64,000 bases of DNA, taken from the NCBI RefSeq assembly GCF_018457165.1, contig NZ_JAFMNX010000003.1, positions 124,001 through 188,000 of the forward strand. The letters run 5' to 3'. The stretch's first letter is position 1. The number at the start of each line of letters is the position of its first letter. The stretch is from Tianweitania aestuarii. GTDB taxonomy: Bacteria; Pseudomonadota; Alphaproteobacteria; Rhizobiales; Rhizobiaceae. Shown here piece by piece: positions 26,701 to 36,736 of this stretch. The position numbers and the translations under genes are program-made. The notes beneath the pieces are model-generated. The model did no database searches. It saw only the letters and a list, made by a program, of their open reading frames with translations, and was not told where the DNA came from.

Positions 26701-28440
26701 CGGGATCTCGAACGTGCGTTCGCTGATCACCCGGAAGCCCATGTTTTCCAACAGCGGCACGCGCTGCGACAAGGGAACGGGCGCCGCATAATGGTGGATC
26801 TTCAGGGACAAGGCCGTGTCGGGCTGGTCCTCACGACGGTAAAAATCGATCGCGATGGCGTTGTCGGCGGCCAGACCGGAAAGCCGCTCGGCATCAAGCA
26901 GCGCATCAACGGGCGAAAAGCTTTCGCGGTAGAACTCCGGCAGTCGCGCGGCAACGGTCAGCACCTGCAGCGACGGCCCGGCCTGGATCACCGCCTCGCG
27001 CAGCGCGTCTTCCCAGGTGCGCACGATACCGCGCACGGCAGCTTCCAGCTCGCCTTGCGTCGGCGTCGGCGTTTCCCCTTCCGAGCGGCCGATGATGAAG
27101 TGGACACGCGCCAGCGCCCCTTCCGGGAAGGACGGATAATAGGCCGATACGCGGCCGCGATAGATCGTTTTGAGGAAGGTCGCGATCTTTTCGCGCACGA
27201 CCGAATCGTAGCGGTCGCGCGGCACGAAAACGAGAACCGACACGAAGCGATCGAACTGGTCCGCACGCGTCAGAACCCGCACGCGCGGGCGCTCGCCCAG
27301 CGCCAGGATCGCTTCCGCATGGTCGCGCAGAACCGGCACCTCGATCTGGAACAGCTCGTCGCGCGGATAGCTTTCCAGGACGTTGATCAGCGCCTTGCCG
27401 CTGTGGTCGCTCGGATTGAAGCCGAGCGTTTCGATCACCGTCTTCGCTTTGGAGCGCAGATAAGGGATCGTCATCACCGACCGGGTGTAGGCCGTCGACG
27501 TGAACAGGCCGACGATGCGCAACTCGCCCTGCAGACTGCCATCGGCGGCAAAGGTCTTCACGCCGATGTAATCGAGATAGCCACGGCGATGCACCGCCGT
27601 CTTGGCGTTGGCCTTGGTCACGAGAAGTGGTTCGGGGCCATGCAGGAAGGCGCGGATTTCCGGCGTGGTCACCACCGGTTCGTTGCCACGGCGCAGCACC
27701 CGCACATCCGGATCAGCCAGAATGCCAAGACCCGGCGTTTCCACCCGCTCCAGCGCGCCGTCGGTCGCATCGCCCTGGTAATGGAAGTCGCGCATGCCGA
27801 GGAAGGTGAAGTTCTCGTTGCGCAACCATTCCAGAAAGGCGACGGCCTCATCCACGGCGGGCTTCGCCAGTTGCGCCGGCGCATTGCGAAAGCCGTCGAT
27901 CGCCTGATCGAGGCGCGCCAGCATCGGCTTCCAGCCCCTGACGGCTGCCTGCACCTGCTTGAGGATCGCCAGGATGCGCTGCGTGAGACCGTCGGCATCG
28001 GCACCGCTTAGCTGTGCCGCATGGATCTGGATCACGCTGACGCGGTCGGTCTCGGCACCCGTTTCGCCGGACACGATTTCCGCAAAAGCGCCGTCCGCAT
28101 CATGGCGCACGTCGAAGATCGGATGCACGACCAAAGCCGCTTCACCGGCTTCCGCCGCCACTTCGCCCACAACCGAATCGAACAGGAACGGCATGTTGTC
28201 GTTGACCACGGTGATCGCGGTCAGCGGCGTCTTGCCGTCCGGCATGGCGAGCGTATCGATCGCAACGACGCTTTGGCCACGGCGATGCTGTTTCAGCGCC
28301 TGCCTGGCAAAGGAAGCGGCCGCATCGAGGGTCGCGGCATCGTAGCGCGCCAGGTCTTCAGCCGGCGCGCGTTCAAACAAACGCTTGGAAAAGTTCGAAC
28401 CGGATGATCCCTGCGGCGATGTCGGGCTTGCGCTGTCCAC
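23704..28440 (-). CDS. gdhZ: NAD-specific glutamate dehydrogenase, large (180 kDa) type
   Basis: 1578 residues, the normal length for the L180 class. It oxidises L-glutamate to 2-oxoglutarate and ammonia with NAD. Seen: a long N-terminal regulatory part (ACT-like regions) up to about residue 700, then the catalytic core with [24 protein letters not shown], the [16 protein letters not shown]ys-containing site and [16 protein letters not shown], then the nucleotide-binding [23 protein letters not shown]. GTG start with GGAGAAAA ribosome-binding site. First gene of an apparent operon with the MFS transporter. The symbol follows Caulobacter usage; the family assignment is firm. Confidence 0.95.
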   Translation of the reverse strand: [1578 protein letters not shown]

Positions 28441-28555
28441 GATTTTCTCCAGCCATCTGCTTTCGGGGTTATCTAGTCGCTTCTGGTTATTTATCGACTA
28501 CCCCAAACAGGAAAGTGCCGGCGAAGCATGATGCAATGATGACGGCCGCTTGGCC

Positions 28556-29173
28556 TCAGCGCGACGCGATAACCCCTGCCGCCCCTGCCATGGCCGTGGC
28601 GCTTGCACGGTTGGCGATCCGCATGGCGAAGGGCGAGCGCAGGAAGCACCGCGCCTGTGAGGCCGCAAAGGCCCAGCCGATGTCGATCGCCATGAGCACG
28701 AGCACCATGGTCGCGGTCAGCTCTGCCCAGCCCATGAGCGTCACCTTGCCGAGATCGATGATCGTGGGCAGCAGCGCCAGATAGAACATCATGATCTTGG
28801 GATTGCCGAGCGTTACGGCCAAACCGGCAGCAAACATCCGCCAGGGTGCGTCACCTCTCGGCAGGTCCTCGCTTTCGGCTTTCACCGGCGCGCTCCACAT
28901 CTTCCACGCCAGCCAAACGAGATAACCGACGCCGGCCCACTTGATGATCGTGAAAGCGAGCTGAAATGTCTGCGCGATGAAGGCGAGGCCGAACACGGCC
29001 AGGGACAGCCAGATCGCCTCGCCAACCCACATCGCAAGGAGAAACGGCAACACGCTTCTCAAGCCGCCGGTCAAAACCCGCGCCACAAGCGCGGCGATGC
29101 TTGGACCCGGCGAGCCGGCCGCCACGAACAGCGCGCCGGCAAAAAGGAGGAGCGACGCTGCGTCCACCCTCAT
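28556..29173 (-). CDS. LysE family translocator
   Basis: 205 residues with five to six hydrophobic segments. The N-terminal [20 protein letters not shown] carries the conserved PGP motif of the LysE/RhtB amino-acid exporter superfamily, and [16 protein letters not shown] is the second signature (NPK). Inner-membrane efflux of an amino acid or similar metabolite is expected. The start overlaps the acs stop by 4 bases (ATGA), so it is the second gene of an acs-lysE operon. Confidence 0.9.
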   Translation of the reverse strand: MRVDAASLLLFAGALFVAAGSPGPSIAALVARVLTGGLRSVLPFLLAMWVGEAIWLSLAVFGLAFIAQTFQLAFTIIKWAGVGYLVWLAWKMWSAPVKAESEDLPRGDAPWRMFAAGLAVTLGNPKIMMFYLALLPTIIDLGKVTLMGWAELTATMVLVLMAIDIGWAFAASQARCFLRSPFAMRIANRASATAMAGAAGVIASR

Positions 29174-31128
29174 GTCACCTTCTTGTTCTGGCGATTGGAA
29201 ACGAGATCGTCCACCACCGCCGGATCGGCCAGCGTCGAGGTGTCGCCCAGCGCGCCATAATCATCCTCGGCGATCTTGCGCAGGATGCGGCGCATGATCT
29301 TGCCCGAGCGTGTTTTCGGCAGGCCCGGCGAGAACTGGATCTTGTCGGGCGAAGCAATCGCGCCGATCTCGCGCCTGACATGGGCGACAAGCTCCTTGCG
29401 CAACGCGTCCGTCGGCTCCACGCCGTTCATCAGCGTGACATAGCAGTAGATGCCCTGCCCCTTCACGTCATGCGGATAGCCGACAACGGCGGCTTCGGAG
29501 ACCTTGTCGTGGGAAACCAGCGCGGATTCCACTTCCGCCGTTCCCATCCGGTGGCCGGACACGTTCAACACGTCATCGACGCGGCCGGTGATCCAGTAAT
29601 AGCCATCGGCGTCGCGGCGGCAGCCGTCGCCGGTGAAATACTTGCCGGGATAGGTCGAGAAGTAGGTCTGCACGAAGCGCTCATGGTCGCCGTAAACCGT
29701 ACGCATCTGGCCCGGCCACGAATCCACGATGCACAGATTGCCGTCGGCCGCACCTTCCAAAACGCCGCCTTCCGCATCCACCAGCTGCGGCTGCACGCCG
29801 AAGAACGGCCGCGTTGCCGAACCCGCCTTGAGATCGGTCGCGCCGGGCAGCGGGGTGATCAGGATGCCACCGGTTTCGGTTTGCCACCAGGTGTCGACGA
29901 TCGGCACGCGGCTGTCGCCAACCACCTTGTAATACCATTCCCAGGCTTCCGGATTGATCGGCTCGCCAACCGAACCCAGCACCTTCAGGGACTTGCGCGA
30001 AGAGGACGTGACATACCTGTCGCCGGCCCCCATCAGGGCGCGCAGCGCGGTCGGCGCGGTATAGAAGATGTTGACCTGATGCTTGTCGATGATCTTCCAG
30101 AACCGCGACTGGTCCGGATAATTCGGCACGCCCTCGAACATCAGCGTCGTCGCGCCGTTGGCGAGCGGTCCATACACGATATAGCTGTGCCCGGTGACCC
30201 AGCCCACATCGGCCGTGCACCAGTAGATGTCGCCGTCATGATAATCGAACACATATTCATGCGTCATCGCGGCATAAACAAGATAGCCGCCGGTGGTGTG
30301 CAGCACCCCCTTCGGCTTGCCGGTCGAGCCTGACGTGTAAAGAATGAACAGCGGATCTTCCGCATTCATGGCCTCAGCCGGACAGTCCGGCGACGCTTTC
30401 TCCACGGCGTCGTGATACCACAGATCGCGCCCCTCGACCCAGCCGACGCTGTTGCCGGTCCGCTTCACCACGACCACGCTGCGCACCGTCACGCCTTGCC
30501 GCGTGGCGATGTCGAGCGCCTTGTCGGCATTGTCCTTGAGCGGGATCGTCTTGCCGCCGCGCAGGCCTTCATCGGCGGTGATCAGGAAGGTGGACTGGCA
30601 ATCCACGATACGGCCGGCCAGCGCATCGGGTGAAAAGCCGCCGAACACCACGGAATGTACCGCACCGATGCGCGCGCAGGCCAGCATCGCATAAGCGGCT
30701 TCCGGTATCATCGGCATATAGATCGTGACGCGGTCGCCTTTTTCGACGCCATTCTCTTTCAGCACATTGGAAAGGCGGCAGACCTGGTCGTGCATTTCGC
30801 GATAGGTGATCTTGCGATCATCCTTTGGGTCGTCGCCCTCCCAGATGATCGCAACCTGATCGCCGCGCTCGGCAAGGTGGCGGTCGATGCAGTTGGCGGC
30901 AACGTTGGTTTCGCCATCCTCGAACCAGCGGATCGACACATCGCCATCGAAGGAGGTGTTCTTCACCTTGGTGAAGGGCTTCGACCAGTCGATGCGCTGG
31001 CCATGCTTGTTCCAGAACGCTTCCGGATCGCGCACGCTGGTCTCGTACCAGGCGCGATAGGTCGCGTCGTCGATCAGCGCGCGTTCTTTCCATTCCGGCT
31101 GAACCGGATGAAGCTGTGCTTCGGTCAT
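29170..31128 (-). CDS. acs: acetyl-CoA synthetase
   Basis: 652 residues, typical length. The AMP-forming ligase motif [12 protein letters not shown], the acetate-binding [16 protein letters not shown] region and WWQTETGG are present, and the C-terminal TRSGKIMRR contains the Lys that is acetylated by Pat-type enzymes to switch the enzyme off. Converts acetate, ATP and CoA to acetyl-CoA in the cytoplasm. A 165-base gap upstream holds its promoter. Confidence 0.97.
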   Translation of the reverse strand: MTEAQLHPVQPEWKERALIDDATYRAWYETSVRDPEAFWNKHGQRIDWSKPFTKVKNTSFDGDVSIRWFEDGETNVAANCIDRHLAERGDQVAIIWEGDDPKDDRKITYREMHDQVCRLSNVLKENGVEKGDRVTIYMPMIPEAAYAMLACARIGAVHSVVFGGFSPDALAGRIVDCQSTFLITADEGLRGGKTIPLKDNADKALDIATRQGVTVRSVVVVKRTGNSVGWVEGRDLWYHDAVEKASPDCPAEAMNAEDPLFILYTSGSTGKPKGVLHTTGGYLVYAAMTHEYVFDYHDGDIYWCTADVGWVTGHSYIVYGPLANGATTLMFEGVPNYPDQSRFWKIIDKHQVNIFYTAPTALRALMGAGDRYVTSSSRKSLKVLGSVGEPINPEAWEWYYKVVGDSRVPIVDTWWQTETGGILITPLPGATDLKAGSATRPFFGVQPQLVDAEGGVLEGAADGNLCIVDSWPGQMRTVYGDHERFVQTYFSTYPGKYFTGDGCRRDADGYYWITGRVDDVLNVSGHRMGTAEVESALVSHDKVSEAAVVGYPHDVKGQGIYCYVTLMNGVEPTDALRKELVAHVRREIGAIASPDKIQFSPGLPKTRSGKIMRRILRKIAEDDYGALGDTSTLADPAVVDDLVSNRQNKKVT

Positions 31129-31293
31129 ATGATGGTGCCTCCCTCAACAAGCGCCGTGTTCGGCGCTCCTCCCTGGAACGTTCCTAGCAACAACGCCGCT
31201 TCGCCGACATTAGACCTTTGCAGCGGTGTCAGCCAAGCAAGCAAACGAAAACGCGGCCACCACCGGCAGCCGCGCGCTCATCGTTTGCACCGA

Positions 31294-32340
31294 TCAGCTT
31301 TCGGGCTTGAACGGCTCGGGACGGCGTCCCGCGCCCTGACGCTCCAGCATCCAGCCCGGATATTCCGGCGAAAGCTTGCTGATCTCGTCGAGCTTGCCGA
31401 GATCGTCGGCATCGAGCTTTAGATCAACCGCCGCCAGGTTCTGCTCGAGCTGATCCATGCGGCTTGCACCGATGATCACGCTCATCACGAATGGCTTGGC
31501 AAGGATGTAGGCCAGCGCCACGGTGGCGACATCCGAACCGTGCTTGGATGCGATCTCGCGCATGGCGGCAACGATCGGCCAGGCCTTGTCCGTGTTCACC
31601 GGCGGGAAGTCGAAGGTCTTGCGACGACCTTCCCCTTCGTTCGGCGCACCCGGTCCATACTTGCCGGACAACAAACCACCGGCCAGTGGCGACCACACCA
31701 TCAGGCCGAGCTTTTCTTCGTCCATCAGCGGCACGATCTCGCGTTCGAGATCACGACCGGCAATGGAGTAATAGGCCTGCACCGTTTCGAAACGCGCGAT
31801 GTCCTTGCGCTCCGAAATGCCGAGCGCCTTGGCGATGCGCCAAGCCTGCCAGTTCGACACGCCGACATACCGCACGAGACCGCTCGACACGAGATCGTCG
31901 AGCGCCCGCAGCGTTTCGTCGATCGGCGTCACCGGGTCGGTGCCGTGCAGCTGATACAGGTCGACATAATCGAGCTGCAGGTTTTCCAGGCTTTCTTCCA
32001 CGGCGTCCATGATATGGCCGCGCGAAGATCCGCGCTGGTTGGGCTTGTCGCCCATCGGCCCATGCACCTTGGTGGCGATCACCACTTCGTTGCGCGGCAC
32101 GTCGAGGTCCAGCAGCGCTTGTCCGAGCAGCCGCTCGGATTCGCCGAAGGAATACACATTGGCGGTGTCGATGAAATTGACGCCGGCAGCCAGCGCCCGC
32201 TCGACCAGCGCGTTCGCGCCCTCCTGGTCGACGCCAGCGATTTTGCCCCACTGGCCTTCGCCCGCTTCGCCGAAGGTCATCGTGCCGAGGCAGATTTCGG
32301 AAACAAACAGGCCCGTGCGGCCAAGTTGATTGTATTTCAT
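31294..32340 (-). CDS. aldo/keto reductase
   Basis: 348 residues. MKYNQLGRTGLFVSEICLGTMTFG is the standard AKR opening; D in NFIDTANVYSFGESE, Tyr within the same stretch, Lys in VVIATKVHG and His in YQLHGTDP form the catalytic tetrad. The C-terminal SVIIGASRMDQLEQNL binds NADPH. The subgroup resembles YajO/Tas-type reductases; substrate unknown. The ATG at 32340 begins the barrel; the frame continues upstream only by chance. Divergent from the LivJ-type gene over 254 bases. Confidence 0.92.
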   Translation of the reverse strand: MKYNQLGRTGLFVSEICLGTMTFGEAGEGQWGKIAGVDQEGANALVERALAAGVNFIDTANVYSFGESERLLGQALLDLDVPRNEVVIATKVHGPMGDKPNQRGSSRGHIMDAVEESLENLQLDYVDLYQLHGTDPVTPIDETLRALDDLVSSGLVRYVGVSNWQAWRIAKALGISERKDIARFETVQAYYSIAGRDLEREIVPLMDEEKLGLMVWSPLAGGLLSGKYGPGAPNEGEGRRKTFDFPPVNTDKAWPIVAAMREIASKHGSDVATVALAYILAKPFVMSVIIGASRMDQLEQNLAAVDLKLDADDLGKLDEISKLSPEYPGWMLERQGAGRRPEPFKPES

Positions 32341-32594
32341 GAGGAGATCTCCTTGGTCATCCCATCCGTTGATCGGGCCATCCGTTGATCGGGCTCGCCT
32401 CGTGAAAGGAGGATGACAAGGCGTTAGATGGAACGCGCTTTTGCGGTCGCAACCATCCCGGTTCAATCTTTCCTTCTGGCAGAGCCGCGATCACGGCCTG
32501 GTCGATTGCATCAAGCCTTTCCTTGTCTTAGCCATAGCCTTTCCTGTCGAAAATTATCCGTTTTCGATGGCAAAAAGCAGAATAGGAGCAGGAA

Positions 32595-33701
32595 ATGCGC
32601 AAGATACTTCTCGCAAGCGCGGCTTTCGCCGCATCGCTCGCCTTTAACTCCGCCGCTCATGCCGACATCGCCGTTGGCCTGATCGCGCCGCTGACCGGCC
32701 CTGTGGCCGCTTATGGCGCCCAGGTGAAGAACGGTGCGGAAGCCGCTGTCGAGGTGATCAATGCCGCCGGTGGCATCAAGGGCGAAAAGCTCGTTCTGAC
32801 GCTCGCCGACGATGCCGGCGACCCGACGCAGGGCGTATCGGCTGCCAACAAGCTCGTAGCCGACGGCATCAAGTTCGTGGTCGGCCCGGTTACGTCCGGT
32901 GTCGCCATGGCCGCGTCTGACGTGTTCGCCGAAAACGGCGTGCTGATGGTAACGCCCACGGCAACCGCGCCGGAACTCACCAACCGTGGGCTCGACAATG
33001 TGCTGCGCACCTGCGGCCGGGATGATCAGCAGGCCGAAGTGGCCGCCGATTACGTGCTTGCCAATATGAAGGACAAGCGCATCGGCATCGTTCATGACAA
33101 CGGCACCTATGGCAAAGGCCTCGCCGACGCCTTCAAGGCCGGCATCAACGAAGGCGGCGTGACGGAAGTCTTCTATAATTCGCTGACACCGGGCGAAAAG
33201 GACTTCTCCGCGCTGACATCGCGCCTCAAGGCCGACAATGTCGAAGTCATCTATTTCGGCGGCTACCATCCCGAAGGCGGTCTGCTTGCCCGTCAGCTGA
33301 AGGATGCCGGCGTCCAGGCCACCATCATCGGCGGCGAAGGCCTGTCCAACACCGAGTTCTGGTCGATCGGCAACGAAGCAGCTGCCGGCACGCTTTTCAC
33401 CAATGCCAGCGACGCTTCGAAGAACCCGTCCTCGGCTGAAGCCATCAAGGCTCTGGAAGCCAAGAACATCCCGGCCGAAGCCTTCACGCTCAACGCCTAT
33501 GCCGCCGTGCAGGTCCTGCAGGCCGGCATCGAAAAGGCCGGCGCTGAAGACAGCACCGCCGTTGCCGCAGCGCTCAAGGATGGCCAGCCGATCAAGACCG
33601 CCATCGGCGATCTGACCTATGGCGAAACCGGTGACCTGTCGTCGCCGAGCTTCTCCTTGTTCAAGTGGGAAGACGGCAAGATCGTTTCCGCCGGCGAATA
33701 A
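32595..33701 (+). CDS. branched-chain amino acid ABC transporter substrate-binding protein
   Basis: 368 residues. Cleavable signal peptide ([19 protein letters not shown], cleavage after AHA). The mature protein begins [18 protein letters not shown] and continues with [19 protein letters not shown], the LivJ/LivK pattern; [18 protein letters not shown] lies in the second lobe. A periplasmic binding protein of the HAAT family, delivering leucine/isoleucine/valine or related ligands to a Liv permease. No permease or ATPase genes adjoin it, so it is an orphan here. A strong terminator follows. Confidence 0.93.
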   Translation: MRKILLASAAFAASLAFNSAAHADIAVGLIAPLTGPVAAYGAQVKNGAEAAVEVINAAGGIKGEKLVLTLADDAGDPTQGVSAANKLVADGIKFVVGPVTSGVAMAASDVFAENGVLMVTPTATAPELTNRGLDNVLRTCGRDDQQAEVAADYVLANMKDKRIGIVHDNGTYGKGLADAFKAGINEGGVTEVFYNSLTPGEKDFSALTSRLKADNVEVIYFGGYHPEGGLLARQLKDAGVQATIIGGEGLSNTEFWSIGNEAAAGTLFTNASDASKNPSSAEAIKALEAKNIPAEAFTLNAYAAVQVLQAGIEKAGAEDSTAVAAALKDGQPIKTAIGDLTYGETGDLSSPSFSLFKWEDGKIVSAGE

Positions 33702-33718
33702 GCGCGCGCCAAATCGTT

Positions 33719-33745
33719 AAAAGGGGCCGGCTTGCCGGCCCTTTT
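33719..33745 (+). terminator. intrinsic terminator after the LivJ-type gene
   Basis: AAAGGGGCCGGC and GCCGGCCCTTTT arms with a very short loop and a T run. It may also act on the convergent YggS gene. Confidence 0.82.
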
Positions 33746-33794
33746 CACGTGAATCATCGGCTTAAAATCGTTGTTTCGGCGACCCTTGCGCGGT

Positions 33795-34472
33795 TCAATC
33801 GTTCGATCGAGGCCGCGTTCCGAAGATCGCCGAGCCCACCCGCACCGACGTTGCCCCGAACGCGATCGCCGTCTCGTAATCGCCCGACATGCCCATCGAA
33901 AGCTTGTCCAGACCCGCCTTTTTCGCAAGCTTTTCAAGAAGCGCGAAGTGCGGACCCGGGTTCTCGTCTGCCGGCGGAATGCACATCAGGCCCTCGATCG
34001 CCAGCCCATGCACGTCGCGGCAGCGCTGAACGAAAGCAACGGCTTCCCCCGGCTCGATGCCGGCCTTTTGCGGCTCCGAGCCGGTATTGACCTGCACATA
34101 AAGCCGCAGCGCGCGTTCCTGCCGGGCGATCTCCTTGGCAAGCTCCGCCGCGATCTTTTCGCGATCCACCGTTTCGATCACGTCGAACAGCGCAACGGCA
34201 TCCCTGGCCTTGTTGGACTGCAACGGCCCGATCAGATGCAGGCAGACATCGGCAAACTCGCTCTTCAGCGCCGGCCACTTGCCTTGCGCTTCCTGCACCT
34301 TGTTTTCACCGAAGATGCGCTGTCCGGCTTCGAGAACCGGGCGGATCGCGTCCCCGTCAAAGGTCTTCGATACGGCCACGAGCTGCGTCGAACGTGCCAC
34401 GCGCTGCGCCTGCCGCTCGGCGTCCTCGATACGCGATTGAACCTGATTGAGGTTATCGACTGCGTCCGACAT
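33795..34472 (-). CDS. YggS family pyridoxal phosphate-binding protein
   Basis: 225 residues. LVAVSKTFDGDAIRPVLEAGQRIFGENKVQEA contains the PLP-binding Lys and the GENKVQEA motif; HLIGPLQSNKA and LSMGMSGDYETAIAFGATSVRVGSAIFG are the other YggS/PROSC signatures. It is a cytosolic PLP-homeostasis protein. The ATG at 34472 is the family start. Divergent from the BCCT transporter gene over 163 bases. Confidence 0.95.
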   Translation of the reverse strand: MSDAVDNLNQVQSRIEDAERQAQRVARSTQLVAVSKTFDGDAIRPVLEAGQRIFGENKVQEAQGKWPALKSEFADVCLHLIGPLQSNKARDAVALFDVIETVDREKIAAELAKEIARQERALRLYVQVNTGSEPQKAGIEPGEAVAFVQRCRDVHGLAIEGLMCIPPADENPGPHFALLEKLAKKAGLDKLSMGMSGDYETAIAFGATSVRVGSAIFGTRPRSND

Positions 34473-34635
34473 GGTTGCATTCTCCTGCGATCCAAGCTGT
34501 GCCGTTTGGATCGGCATAGGGCGTTTCGTCAAGCAAAAGCCCGTTTCCCGACTTGCCGGCGGCGCTTGCCGCTCCACTTGCTCATCCAAGTGCCACGCTT
34601 GCGCCCAAAATAAGCCCGCAGGAGACCATTTTCCG

Positions 34636-36636
34636 TTGTCCGATCTACAAGCCCCGCCAGCTGCAAAGCCCGTTGGATTGACTGAAGGCGTCAATCGCTC
34701 CGTTTTCATTGGCGCCATCACCGTCACGCTTGCTTTCGTGCTGGCCGGCGTGATCGCGCCCGAAGGCTCGGCAACCGTGTTCAATGCGGTGCAGGGCTGG
34801 ATCATCTCGGAGCTCGGCTGGTTCTATCTCCTGTCGGTCACGATCTTCGTGATCTTCGTGTTCTTCCTCGGCTTCTCGTCTTACGGCAACATCAAGCTCG
34901 GTCCGAACCATTCTGAGCCGCAATTCAGCTATGTTGCTTGGTTCTCCATGCTATTTGCCGCCGGCATGGGCATCGGTCTGGTGTTCTTCGGCGTTGCCGA
35001 ACCGGTCAACCACTTTGCCAAGCCCCCCGTCGGCGATCCCGAAACGGTGGCGGCTGCGCGGACCGCGATGGAAATCAGCTATTTCCATTGGGGCCTGCAT
35101 GCCTGGGCCGTTTATGCCGTTATCGGTCTGAGCCTGGCCTATTTCAGCTTCCGCCATGGCCTGCCGCTGACCATGCGCTCGGCGCTTTATCCCATTATCG
35201 GCGATCGCATCTACGGACCGATCGGCAATGCCGTCGACATCTTTGCCGTGATCGGCACGATCTTCGGCGTCGCGACGTCGCTCGGCCTCGGCGTGTTGCA
35301 GATCAATTCGGGTCTGGGCCATCTGCTCGGTATACCCGTCAGCTTCTGGATCCAGTTGCCCTTGATCGCGGTGATCACGGGTCTTGCAACCATTTCCGTT
35401 GCCACAGGCCTGGAAAAGGGCATCAAGTTCCTGTCGAACCTCAACATGGTCATGGCCGGCGCGCTGATGGCCTTCGTGTTTGTGGTTGGTCCGACGACCT
35501 TCCTGCTTCGCGCCTATGTGCAGAACCTCGGAACCTACCTCGACAATCTTCTGTCGCGCACATTCTATATGTACGCCTATGCGCCAAACGAGACGCCCAG
35601 CGAGTGGCTGGGTAGCTGGACCCTGTTCTACTGGGGCTGGTGGATCGCCTGGTCGCCGTTTGTCGGCATGTTCATCGCCCGCATTTCGCGCGGTCGCACC
35701 ATCCGCCAGTTCGTGTTCGGCGTGCTTCTCGTTCCTTCGGGCTTCGGCTTTGCCTGGATGACCGTGTTCGGCGATACCGCCCTGGCCATGCACCTGACGG
35801 GCACGACGCGTGCGGTCACCGATGCCGTGTCGCAGGACGTGACCATCGCCTTGTTCGTGTTCCTGGAGCAGCTGCCGCTCAGCACCATCTCGTCCTGGGT
35901 CGCCATCGCACTCGTGATCTGTTTCTTCGTCACCAGCGCGGACTCGTCCGCACTTGTGATCGACACGATCATCTCCGAAGGCCGCGAAGATGGTCCCGCA
36001 ACGCGTCGTGTGTTCTGGGCCGTGATGACGGGTGCCATTGCTGCAGCCCTGCTGTGGGCCGGCGGTCTGACCGCTCTGCAAACGGCCTCCATCGCAGGTG
36101 CCCTGCCGTTCACCGTGGTCATGCTCTTCATGTGCTACGGTTTGTGGAAGGGTCTGGCCCGTGAAGGCATTCGCCAGAACGCGCTGATGCAGACTCTGCG
36201 TCCACGCGGCACCCGCAACTGGCAGCGCCAGCTTCAGGGCATTCTCCATCATCCAAGCGAGAAGGAAGTTTCCCGCTTCATGGAGGAAACCGCGAAGCCT
36301 GCTCTGGAAGAGGTCGCGGAGGAACTGCGCAAGCGCGATCTGGTCGCATCCGTCGCTCAGCGGGACGACCGCCTGCGGCTGAACGTTGCACCGGAAACGC
36401 CGGAAGCCTTCGCCTATGGCATCCGCATGCGCTGCTATGACCTGCCGAGCTACACCTTCATCGAGAGTGCCGCACGTCGCAGCAACAAGGCGCAAAACTA
36501 CTATCGCGCCGAGGTCTTCCTGGCCGAAGGCAGCCAGGATTACGACGTGATGGGCTTCTCGAAAGAGGAGATGATCCAGGACGTGCTGTCGCAATATGAC
36601 CGGCACTTCCAGTTCCTGCACGCTGCTGGCGCTTAA
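34636..36636 (+). CDS. BCCT family betaine/carnitine/choline transporter
   Basis: 666 residues from TTG 34636 with AGGAGACC upstream. About 12 membrane segments; GMGIGLVFFGVAEPVNHF and the WTLFYWGWWIAWSPFVGMFIARISRGRTI segment (Trp box) are diagnostic for BCCT carriers. A long cytoplasmic C-terminal tail (about residues 510-666) resembles the osmosensory tail of BetT-like members. Imports quaternary ammonium compounds for osmoprotection or catabolism; ligand specificity unresolved. The frame is open upstream but overlaps the YggS region, so the TTG is preferred. Confidence 0.92.
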   Translation: MSDLQAPPAAKPVGLTEGVNRSVFIGAITVTLAFVLAGVIAPEGSATVFNAVQGWIISELGWFYLLSVTIFVIFVFFLGFSSYGNIKLGPNHSEPQFSYVAWFSMLFAAGMGIGLVFFGVAEPVNHFAKPPVGDPETVAAARTAMEISYFHWGLHAWAVYAVIGLSLAYFSFRHGLPLTMRSALYPIIGDRIYGPIGNAVDIFAVIGTIFGVATSLGLGVLQINSGLGHLLGIPVSFWIQLPLIAVITGLATISVATGLEKGIKFLSNLNMVMAGALMAFVFVVGPTTFLLRAYVQNLGTYLDNLLSRTFYMYAYAPNETPSEWLGSWTLFYWGWWIAWSPFVGMFIARISRGRTIRQFVFGVLLVPSGFGFAWMTVFGDTALAMHLTGTTRAVTDAVSQDVTIALFVFLEQLPLSTISSWVAIALVICFFVTSADSSALVIDTIISEGREDGPATRRVFWAVMTGAIAAALLWAGGLTALQTASIAGALPFTVVMLFMCYGLWKGLAREGIRQNALMQTLRPRGTRNWQRQLQGILHHPSEKEVSRFMEETAKPALEEVAEELRKRDLVASVAQRDDRLRLNVAPETPEAFAYGIRMRCYDLPSYTFIESAARRSNKAQNYYRAEVFLAEGSQDYDVMGFSKEEMIQDVLSQYDRHFQFLHAAGA

Positions 36637-36736
36637 CGCGCCAACAGCCCCTTGCAATCGCGCCGCACCAAGAATGGCTTGCAAACCTTGGCTGGCACCT
36701 TATTGATGCCGCGCGATTGTGAGAGTGACCCGTCCC

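Noticed and set aside
26668-28011. 447-codon frame antisense to gdhZ, and similar ones over leuS (36458-38071) and purH (62641-63774)
   Set aside because: Composition rich in Arg/His/Gly without recognisable domains, lying opposite strongly conserved genes.
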